The position numbers and the translations under genes are program-made. Source: Streptomyces sp. DH41 (GTDB lineage: Bacteria > Actinomycetota > Actinomycetes > Streptomycetales > Streptomycetaceae). Taken from it: a DNA stretch of 64,000 nucleotides. The notes below the pieces were generated by a model that made no database searches, was not told the origin of the DNA, and saw nothing but the letters and a program-made list of their open reading frames with translations. Location: positions 35,211 to 99,210 of the forward strand of contig NZ_JARVKY010000028.1 of the NCBI RefSeq assembly GCF_029813785.1. Reading direction: 5' to 3'. Of the stretch, positions 40,898 through 48,289 are shown piece after piece. The first letter of the stretch is position 1. Every line of letters begins with the position of its first letter.

Positions 40898-43501
40898 ATG
40901 ACGACTTCCGCGACCCCCGGAACCGGTCCCGCCGACCCCACGGGCCCCACCGAGAACTCCCTGCGCCGCGCCCTCAAACGCGCGCGGGACGGCGTCGCCC
41001 TCGACGTGTCCGAGGCCGCGGTGCTGCTCCAGGCACGCGGCGAGCACCTTGACGCCCTCACCGCGTCCGCCGCCCGGGTCCGGGACGCGGGCCTGGAGGC
41101 CGCCGGGCGCCCCGGCGTCATCACCTACTCGAAGAGCGTCTTCATCCCGCTGACCCGGCTGTGCCGGGACAAGTGCCACTACTGCACCTTCGTCACCGTC
41201 CCCGGCAAGCTGCGCCGCGAGGGACACGGGATGTTCATGTCCCCCGACGAGGTCCTCGACATCGCCCGGCGCGGTGCCGCCCTCGGCTGCAAGGAAGCGC
41301 TGATCACCCTCGGCGACAAGCCCGAGGACCGCTGGCCGGAGGCGCGCGAGTGGCTCGACGCGCACGGCTACGACGACACGATCGCCTATGTCCGCGCCAT
41401 CTCGATCCGCGTCCTGGAGGAGACGGGCCTCCTCCCGCACCTCAACCCCGGCGTCATGACCTGGACGGACTTCCAGCGCCTCAAGCCGGTCGCCCCCTCC
41501 ATGGGCATGATGCTGGAGACCACCGCGACCCGCCTGTGGTCCGAGCCCGGCGGCCCCCACCACGGCTCCCCGGACAAGGAACCGGCCGTACGCCTGCGCG
41601 TCCTGGAGGACGCCGGACGCTCCTCGGTCCCCTTCACCTCCGGGATCCTCATCGGTATCGGCGAGACCTACGAGGAGCGCGCCGAGTCGCTGTTCGCCCT
41701 CCGCAAGGTCTCCCGCGCCTACCACGGCATCCAGGAACTGATCATCCAGAACTTCCGCGCCAAGCCGGACACGGCGATGCGCGGCATGCCCGACGCGGAA
41801 CTGGACGAACTGGTCGCCACGGTGGCCGTCGCCCGCCACATCATGGGCCCGTCCGCCTGCCTCCAGGCCCCGCCCAACCTGGTGGACTCGGAGTACGAGC
41901 GCCTGATCGGCGCCGGTATCGACGACTGGGGCGGGGTCTCCCCGCTCACCATCGACCACGTCAACCCCGAGCGCCCCTGGCCGCAGATCGACGAACTCGC
42001 CGACAAGTCCCGCACGGCCGGCTTCGAGCTCCGCGAACGCCTCTGCGTGTACCCGGAGTTCGTCCAGCGCGGCGAACCCTGGCTGGACCCGCGCCTGCGC
42101 CCGCACGTGGCGGCCCTCGCCGACCCGGCCACCGGCCTGGCCCGAGCGGACGCGACGGTCGAGGGCCACCCGTGGCAGGAGCCGGACGAGGCGTTCACCG
42201 CGACCGGCCGCACCGACCTGCACACGACCATCGACACCGAAGGCCGTACGTCGGACCGCCGCGACGACTTCGACGAGGTGTACGGCGACTGGGGCGCCCT
42301 GCGCGAGGCCGCCGCCCCCGGCATGGCACCGGAGCGCATCGACACCGACGTACGCCAGGCCCTGGCGACGGCGGCCGACGACCCGACGAGGCTCACGGAC
42401 GACGAGGCCCTCGCCCTGCTGCACGCCGACGGCCCGGCGCTGGACGCGCTGTGCGAGGTGGCCGACGACGTGCGGAAGTCCGTCTCGGGCGACGACGTCA
42501 CGTACATCGTCACCCGGAACATCAACTTCACCAACGTCTGCTACACCGGCTGCCGCTTCTGCGCCTTCGCCCAGCGCCGCACGGACGCCGACGCGTACAC
42601 GCTCTCCCTGGAGCAGGTCGCCGACCGCGCGCAGCAGGCCTGGGAGGTGGGCGCGGTCGAGGTCTGCATGCAGGGCGGCATCCACCCGGACCTGCCCGGC
42701 ACGGCCTACTTCGACATCGCGAAGGCCGTCAAGGAGCGCGTCCCCGGCATGCACGTGCACGCCTTCTCCCCGATGGAGGTCGTCAACGGCGCGACCCGCA
42801 CCGGCATGTCCATCCGCGAGTGGCTGAGCGCGGCGAGGGAAGCGGGCCTGGACTCGATCCCGGGCACGGCGGCGGAGATCCTCGACGACGAGGTCCGCTG
42901 GATCCTGACCAAGGGCAAGCTGCCCGCGGCGACATGGATCGAGGTCGTCGAGACCGCCCACGAACTCGGCATCCGGTCCTCGTCCACGATGATGTACGGC
43001 CACGTCGACCAGCCCCGCCACTGGCTGGGCCACCTGCGCACCCTCGCCGGCATCCAGCAGCGCACGGGCGGCTTCACGGAGTTCGTGACGCTCCCCTTCA
43101 TCCACACCAACGCGCCGGTGTACCTGGCCGGCATCGCGAGGCCGGGTCCCTCCATGCGCGACAACCGCGCGGTCACGGCGATGGCCCGCCTCCTCCTGCA
43201 CCCGCACATCCCCAACATCCAGACAAGCTGGGTGAAACTGGGCACCGAGGGTGCGGCGGAGATGCTCCGCTCCGGCGCGAACGACCTGGGCGGCACCTTG
43301 ATGGAGGAGACGATCTCCCGCATGGCCGGCTCGTCGTACGGCTCGTACAAGTCGGTCAAGGACCTGATCGCGGTCGCCGACGCGGCCGGCCGCCCGGCGA
43401 AGCCCCGGACGACGCTGTACGGCCCGGTGACCGAGGAGCGGCAGCGGGCGGCGACGGCGTCGGACGGTCACCTGCCGGAGCTGCTGCCGGTACTGGACTG
43501 A
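40898..43501 (+). CDS. fbiC: FO synthase (CofG-CofH fusion)
   Basis: An 867-residue bifunctional radical-SAM enzyme that makes FO, the deazaflavin core of coenzyme F420 (also a photolyase chromophore), from tyrosine and the flavin precursor diaminouracil. The CofG half has CRDKCHYC (about residue 90) and the CofH half CYTGCRFC (about residue 548), both CX3CX2C. The fused form is typical of actinobacteria. The upstream 242-bp divergent spacer has TGGTGCGGGGG doubled. It supplies the cofactor for nearby F420-type proteins. Confidence 0.97.
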   Translation: MTTSATPGTGPADPTGPTENSLRRALKRARDGVALDVSEAAVLLQARGEHLDALTASAARVRDAGLEAAGRPGVITYSKSVFIPLTRLCRDKCHYCTFVTVPGKLRREGHGMFMSPDEVLDIARRGAALGCKEALITLGDKPEDRWPEAREWLDAHGYDDTIAYVRAISIRVLEETGLLPHLNPGVMTWTDFQRLKPVAPSMGMMLETTATRLWSEPGGPHHGSPDKEPAVRLRVLEDAGRSSVPFTSGILIGIGETYEERAESLFALRKVSRAYHGIQELIIQNFRAKPDTAMRGMPDAELDELVATVAVARHIMGPSACLQAPPNLVDSEYERLIGAGIDDWGGVSPLTIDHVNPERPWPQIDELADKSRTAGFELRERLCVYPEFVQRGEPWLDPRLRPHVAALADPATGLARADATVEGHPWQEPDEAFTATGRTDLHTTIDTEGRTSDRRDDFDEVYGDWGALREAAAPGMAPERIDTDVRQALATAADDPTRLTDDEALALLHADGPALDALCEVADDVRKSVSGDDVTYIVTRNINFTNVCYTGCRFCAFAQRRTDADAYTLSLEQVADRAQQAWEVGAVEVCMQGGIHPDLPGTAYFDIAKAVKERVPGMHVHAFSPMEVVNGATRTGMSIREWLSAAREAGLDSIPGTAAEILDDEVRWILTKGKLPAATWIEVVETAHELGIRSSSTMMYGHVDQPRHWLGHLRTLAGIQQRTGGFTEFVTLPFIHTNAPVYLAGIARPGPSMRDNRAVTAMARLLLHPHIPNIQTSWVKLGTEGAAEMLRSGANDLGGTLMEETISRMAGSSYGSYKSVKDLIAVADAAGRPAKPRTTLYGPVTEERQRAATASDGHLPELLPVLD

Positions 43502-43588
43502 CTCCCGGGGAGGCGTAGGGGCACGGGCCGCCCGCAGTACGATGATCGGGCCCCCGGTGTGTCGGGGTTCTCGTAGCTGAGGAGATGC

Positions 43589-44158
43589 GTGCCCGTGCCA
43601 GCCCGACTTCCCTCATGGGCCTGGGTCTCCGGTCTGACCGTGGGGGCGATCGCGGCGGTGACCGTCCTGGCCGCACAGGCGGACCAGGGCCCCCACCCCA
43701 CCGCCACGGTCGCCAAGCCGAGCCCTTCGGTGTCGGCGGACGCGCAGCCGACCCCGAAGGAGACCGCGCCGGCCCCGGTACCGGACGGCTCCGGCACCGG
43801 GCGGCGCATCGTCTACTCGCTCGACCAGAAGCGTGTCTGGCTGGTCGACGCGAGCGACGCCGCCCGGCGGACGTTCACGGTGTGGCCGGGCACGGTCAGC
43901 CCCGACCCGGGCACCTACACGGTCGGCACCCGCGCCGAGGGGGCCACGACCGGATCCGACGGCGTGCGGATCGAGCAGATCGTCTACTTCGCCCAGGAGG
44001 ACGGCGTCTCGGTCGCCTTCTCCAACGCCGTCGACGGCTCCTCGCCCCCTCCGCCCGCCTCCGGTGCGAAGACGGGCGGCATACGGCTGCACAAGGCCGA
44101 CGGCACGGCGGTCTGGGCGTTCGCGACGAGTGGCACGAAGGTCACGGTCGTCGGCTAG
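43589..44158 (+). CDS. Exported or membrane-anchored hypothetical protein
   Basis: A 189-residue protein with one N-terminal hydrophobic helix (WVSGLTVGAIAAVTVLAAQA), a Thr/Pro/Ser-rich linker to about residue 68 and a beta-rich external domain (RRIVYSLDQKRVWLVDASDA, GTYTVGTRAEG). The domain resembles the start of an L,D-transpeptidase fold but lacks the catalytic SHGC-type motif. Function unknown. GAGGAG lies before GTG 43589. It overlaps the convergent DUF2165 gene by 17 bp. Confidence 0.82.
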   Translation: MPVPARLPSWAWVSGLTVGAIAAVTVLAAQADQGPHPTATVAKPSPSVSADAQPTPKETAPAPVPDGSGTGRRIVYSLDQKRVWLVDASDAARRTFTVWPGTVSPDPGTYTVGTRAEGATTGSDGVRIEQIVYFAQEDGVSVAFSNAVDGSSPPPPASGAKTGGIRLHKADGTAVWAFATSGTKVTVVG

Positions 44159-44648
44159 CGTCCACCTCTCCGGACGGCAGGTGCGCGACGATCAGCACGA
44201 CGCCACTCAGCAGGAACACCCGCGTCGCCGCTTCCAGGCCGTTCCAGTCCGCCGACTGCCACATCGCGAACCACTCCCCGCCGATCCCGATGAACCCGGC
44301 CCCGAAGAGCAGCATCAGCATGAGCGTGCCGTACGTGGTCATGCGCCGTGCGGGGGCGTGGTCACGGCGTATCCACAGCCAGGTCGCGTAGATCAGCACC
44401 AGCGCGGCCGCCGTCTCCCACACGATGATCGCGACGTAGGCGGCGTCCTGGAGGCCCTTGCTGGTGATCGCCCGCCACATCAGGTCGTCGTCCTTGAACG
44501 TCGTGTCCATCGCGAGGACATGACGTACGAAGTCCTGATTGGTGCCGAAGTCGGTGATGTTCCCGAAGGCGACCAGGGCGATGTAGAGGGCGAGGATCGC
44601 GGTCAGGACGGTGGCCGCGAGAGAGAGCGCGCGAGGGGATGTGGTCAT
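44142..44648 (-). CDS. DUF2165 small integral membrane protein
   Basis: A 168-residue protein with four membrane helices (LAATVLTAILALYIALVAFG, YVAIIVWETAAALVLIYATW, LMLMLLFGAGFIGIGG, RVFLLSGVVLIVAHL). Between helices 1 and 2 it has the family features NITDFGTNQDFVRHVLAMDT and TFKDDDLMWRAI. Function of the family is unknown. Start ATG 44648 lies directly before helix 1. Confidence 0.82.
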   Translation of the reverse strand: MTTSPRALSLAATVLTAILALYIALVAFGNITDFGTNQDFVRHVLAMDTTFKDDDLMWRAITSKGLQDAAYVAIIVWETAAALVLIYATWLWIRRDHAPARRMTTYGTLMLMLLFGAGFIGIGGEWFAMWQSADWNGLEAATRVFLLSGVVLIVAHLPSGEVDASRRP

Positions 44649-44700
44649 GGCAGCACTATCCCGAAGCCCGGAACATTCTGAGTAGGTAGGGTCCGGGAAC

Positions 44701-45194
44701 GTGATCTCTTTGAGGCGTTCCGTCGACGATCTGCCGGGCGATCCACGCCGGTTGAACCTGGAGTACCGCTCCTGGCACTTCGTCGGCTCGGAGCGGGACG
44801 AGAACGGCTTCGACGAGTGGGACGTGTCCATCCGGGCGAACCGTTTTCTGGACCGGGCGACGTGGTCGGCGGCGAAGACCGCGCAGGACGAAATCGGTTC
44901 GATGAGGCTCTTCCGCATGCGGATGGACGACAGGTTCAGCCCCTTCCCGTTCTCCGACGCGCAGAGCTACGACATGGGCCTCTCCAACCTGGTCCTCGGC
45001 GTCTACGACCTGGGCGGGGGGGCGGCTACCGTCAGGAGTTCCGGGACGCCATGACGTCCTCCGACGGCGACCTGCTCATCCTCTTCGACATACGGCTGGG
45101 CAAGGCCTGGAGGGGCTTCGGCCTGGGGCCGGTCCTCGCATCCGAGGCCATCTGGGCCCTGGCCGACGCCTGGCGTGAGTCCCTTCGTCGCTGA
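44701..45194 (+). pseudogene. Frameshifted acetyltransferase-like gene
   Basis: From GTG 44701 a frame encodes a soluble protein (NLEYRSWHFVGSERDENGFD, SYDMGLSNLVLGVYDLGG). At a run of seven G (45016-45022) the coding signal moves to another frame, GYRQEFRDAMTSSDGDLLIL, then GKAWRGFGLGPVLASEAIWA, which resembles an acetyl-CoA loop. This ends early at 45194. Restoring frame needs one base more or two fewer in the G run, and the C terminus also seems shortened. A sequencing error in the homopolymer could mimic the first defect. Confidence 0.65.
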
Positions 45195-45465
45195 ACGGCT
45201 ACGCCGGCCTGCCGGTGAACGCCACGGACTCCGCCCACGAGTCGGCTTCTCACTCAACGGGATGTTCGCCGCCTCGTGGCCGGCTCACTGCCGATCTTCC
45301 TCCGGCCCTGCCGTGACCGCCGCGAGGCCGGGTGGTGGAGAGGGCAGATGCGGGGGACGACCACCCTTCTCGTTTGCGTGAACTCCCAGCGCGAAACGTC
45401 CTTCAGCCGCTCAAATGAGCGGCCTGTGGGCGATGGGATCAAATCGTTCACGCTTTTCTGGCACC
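45195..45465. other. Gene-free stretch with perfect 8-bp hairpin
   Basis: No protein gene is supported. GCCGCTCA/TGAGCGGC (45406-45423, loop AA) is a strong hairpin. The stretch from about 45340 to 45470 has less GC and none of the codon pattern of its surroundings, and may be a transcript end or noncoding RNA. Confidence 0.4.
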
Positions 45466-45822
45466 TCACACTGCCCCCGCGGTGGCCAGGAAGAGCGCGG
45501 CCGCGTTCAGGGCCAGGTAGCCGACGGGGAACGCGATGTTGTGGAGGACCCGCGCGCGGACGTGCGCGGCGACGGCGCCGACGTAGAAGAGGACGAGACC
45601 GACCGTGGCGGCGATGCCGAGTGGCCGGACGCCCAGGAGGCCGATGAGGAGCCCGGCGGCTCCGGTGGCCTTGAGCGCGGCGAGCCGGGGGAGCCACGAC
45701 ACGGGGACTCCCACTTCGGCCGAGTTGGCGAGGACGAACCGAGCTCGCATCAGGTCCGCGACAGCGATCCCGGCGTTCGCCACGATCGCGGCGACGGTGA
45801 CGATCACATAGGCCGTGAACAC
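45466..45822 (-). CDS. DoxX-like membrane protein
   Basis: A 118-residue protein with four helices of the DoxX type (YVIVTVAAIVANAGIAVADL, AGLLIGLLGVRPLGIAATVG, VLHNIAFPVGYLALNAAALF). Such proteins are linked to redox or thiol stress, mostly uncharacterised. GGAGAGG precedes GTG 45822. It is divergent from a LysR gene 117 bp away, a usual arrangement of regulator and target. Confidence 0.85.
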   Translation of the reverse strand: MFTAYVIVTVAAIVANAGIAVADLMRARFVLANSAEVGVPVSWLPRLAALKATGAAGLLIGLLGVRPLGIAATVGLVLFYVGAVAAHVRARVLHNIAFPVGYLALNAAALFLATAGAV

Positions 45823-45939
45823 GCGCCTCTCCTTCCGGTCGGTTCCCTCGCGAGCCCGGTCGTCGCGGCCCGCTTCCCTCCACCAACCCTCGCCGTGGCG
45901 CGCCGTCGCGTCCAATACCTGTGTCTATAACCTGACGGC

Positions 45940-46836
45940 ATGGATGTCGACACGCGGTTGCTGCGGTACTTCGCCGCTGTGGCGGAGGAGGGAAGCCTGA
46001 CCCGGGCCGCCGAGCGGCTGTTCGTCTCCCAGCCGGCGCTGACCAAGCAGATCCGGCAGTTGGAGGCCGCCCTCGGAGTGGAGCTGTTCACACGGTCGAG
46101 GACCGGCATGGCCCTCACCGAACCGGGGCGGGTGCTGGCGGAACGGGTCCCCGCCCTGCTGGCCGGGTGGGAGGCGGCGCGACGGGAGACGAGATCCACG
46201 GCGAGCCGGGCGGCCCGCGTCCTGCGGGTCGGGTTCATCGCCAGTGCCGCCAACGAGGCGACACAGCCGATCGTCGCGGAGTTCGCCCGGCGCCGTCCGG
46301 GCTGGAGGGCCGAGATGCGGCAGGCCGCCTGGTCGGACCCCTCCGCCGGACTCGTGGAGTCGGACGTCGATGTCGCCCTGGTACGGCTGCCGTTCCCCGG
46401 CCAGGACGCGCTGCGGGTGACGGTCCTGTTCACCGAACCCCGCTGGGTCGCGCTGCCCGCCGCGCATGCCATGGCCGCTCGCGAGGTGATCCCCTTCCGA
46501 GAGCTGTGGGACGAGCCCTTCGTCGCCGCCCCGGCCGAAACGGGCCCATGGCGGGAGTACTGGCTGGCCACCGACGAGCGCGACGACCGCCCGGTACGCG
46601 TCGGCGCCGTCACCGAGCAGCCGGACGACTGGCTCAGCGCGATCGCCAACGGATACGGCATCGCCCTCGCCCCCGCGTCAGCGGCCCGCTTCTACACCCG
46701 CCCCGGCGTCGTCTACCGCCCCGTCACCGGGGTGAGCCCCAGCAGGGTCGCGGTCGCCTGGGCACCCGCCGACGACACCAACCCCGTCGTCCAGGACTTC
46801 GTCCGCTGCTGCCGCGAGACACACATCGCCACGTGA
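45940..46836 (+). CDS. LysR-family transcription regulator
   Basis: A 298-residue regulator with the standard N-terminal winged helix (LLRYFAAVAEEGSLTRAAER, SQPALTKQIRQLEAALGVEL) and a ligand domain starting LRVGFIASAANEATQP. It probably controls the divergent DoxX gene and itself. TATAAC and dyad-like bases lie just before the start, around 45915-45935. Ligand unknown. Confidence 0.93.
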   Translation: MDVDTRLLRYFAAVAEEGSLTRAAERLFVSQPALTKQIRQLEAALGVELFTRSRTGMALTEPGRVLAERVPALLAGWEAARRETRSTASRAARVLRVGFIASAANEATQPIVAEFARRRPGWRAEMRQAAWSDPSAGLVESDVDVALVRLPFPGQDALRVTVLFTEPRWVALPAAHAMAAREVIPFRELWDEPFVAAPAETGPWREYWLATDERDDRPVRVGAVTEQPDDWLSAIANGYGIALAPASAARFYTRPGVVYRPVTGVSPSRVAVAWAPADDTNPVVQDFVRCCRETHIAT

Positions 46837-46940
46837 ACGTATCCACACCGTTCCGGCCCGTTCCAGCCCTGAACCGGCCACCCCCGTTCGATTACAGTGC
46901 TGGGCGTCGTACGTACGCGCGGTGCCGAGGGGAGGTCCAG

Positions 46941-48056
46941 GTGGGCGCGACAGCCGGTGCCGTCTGGGGGCGTGCCGAGCAGCAGGACTTCCGCAGCCGG
47001 GTACGCGGGACGCTGCTCGGGGTGGCCGTCGGGGACGCCCTCGGCACGCCCGTCGAAGGGCTGGACGCCGACGGCGTCCGCGAGGCGCACGGCGCGGAAG
47101 GGCTCACCGACCTGGCCCCCGCCTACGGCCGGCGCGGTGCCGTCACCCACCTCACACAGCTCACCCTGTTCTCCGTGGACGGACTGATCCGCGCGCAGGT
47201 ACGGCGGGACACCGGCGCCTGGCACCCGCCGACCGACCTGCACCGGGCGTACCGGCGCTGGGCCGCCACCCAGCGCGACTGGGGGCCCGACCTGCGGCGC
47301 AAGGACGACGGCTGGCTGGCCCGGGAAGAGTGGCTGTACGCCCGCCGGGACGCCACGCGCGCGCTGCTGCTCGGGCTGGGTGACGCGACGATGGGCACGC
47401 CGGAGGCGCCGAAGAATCCCGGTGAGCGCGGGCCCGAGGCCGCCGCCCGGTCGGCGCCGTTCGGGCTCCTGGTCGGCTGGGAGCCGCAACTGGTCGCCCA
47501 GCTCGCCGTGGAGTGCGCGGCGCAGACCCACGGCCACCCCACCGGCTACCTGTCGGCGGGCGCGTACGCCGTGATCGTGCACGGGCTGGCGCGGGGAGAG
47601 AGCCTGGACGGTGCCGTGCAGCACGCACTCGCCCTGCTCGCCGCCCGGCCAGGGCACGAGCCTGTGGCGGACGCCCTGCAGCACGCGCTGGGCGCGGTAC
47701 GGCAGGGGCTGCCGGGCCCGGCACGGGTGACCGAGCTGATCGGCGCCGGAGCGGCGGACGGACTCGTCGCCGCCGCCGTGTACTGCGCCCTCGTCGCCGA
47801 GGACGTACGGCACGGGCTGCGGCTCGCCGTCAACCACGGCGGTCCCTCCGCCGCGACCGGGGCGCTGACCGGCGGCCTGCTCGGCGCCCTGCACGGCGAG
47901 ACCGCCCTCCCCCCGGCCTGGCTGGCCGAGCTGGAGGGCCGCCCGACGCTCCTGGAACTGGCCGACGACTTCGCCATGGAGATGACCCAGGGCCCCGCAC
48001 TGCACGGCCCGGCGGGATCGTCCCCGGGGTGGCTGGCGCGATACCCGCGGGGTTAG
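46941..48056 (+). CDS. Divergent ADP-ribosylglycohydrolase-family protein, probably inactive
   Basis: A 371-residue protein of the DraG/ARH fold. The start RVRGTLLGVAVGDALGTPVE is clear. Where active enzymes have a TDDT metal motif this one reads VTHLTQLTLF, and where they have a D-S/T-D motif it reads NHGGPSAATGALTGG. The aspartates that bind two Mg2+ are missing from both. It may bind ADP-ribose without cleaving it, or do other chemistry. GGGGAGG precedes GTG 46941. Confidence 0.85.
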   Translation: MGATAGAVWGRAEQQDFRSRVRGTLLGVAVGDALGTPVEGLDADGVREAHGAEGLTDLAPAYGRRGAVTHLTQLTLFSVDGLIRAQVRRDTGAWHPPTDLHRAYRRWAATQRDWGPDLRRKDDGWLAREEWLYARRDATRALLLGLGDATMGTPEAPKNPGERGPEAAARSAPFGLLVGWEPQLVAQLAVECAAQTHGHPTGYLSAGAYAVIVHGLARGESLDGAVQHALALLAARPGHEPVADALQHALGAVRQGLPGPARVTELIGAGAADGLVAAAVYCALVAEDVRHGLRLAVNHGGPSAATGALTGGLLGALHGETALPPAWLAELEGRPTLLELADDFAMEMTQGPALHGPAGSSPGWLARYPRG

Positions 48057-48289
48057 CCGGCCGGGTCGGTCTCGCTGAGGTGACCCGGACACCGGCACCC
48101 CGCGAGCGCACGTCACACGGCCGTCGTGAGGCCGTCCCGATTGTGTGGGGGACTGTGGACGGGCCGTACGCGCGGATGTAAAGGTGAGGCGCCGGACCAA
48201 GGTCAACACGAGGACTGCAGGGGGCCGTTCGCCCTGGACGCACGCTGCGGCGCCGTGCGTTCCGCAGGACGAGAGGGGGCGCGACCGCC
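48057..48289. other. Spacer before the kinase pair
   Basis: No gene is seen. It presumably holds the promoter for the two-kinase operon. The only AT-rich spot is around 48174-48186 (GGATGTAAAGG). Confidence 0.3.

Noticed and set aside
41161..43518. 785-codon frame overlapping fbiC
   Set aside because: Shifted frame of FO synthase with Arg/Pro bias; fbiC has clear radical-SAM motifs in the other frame.
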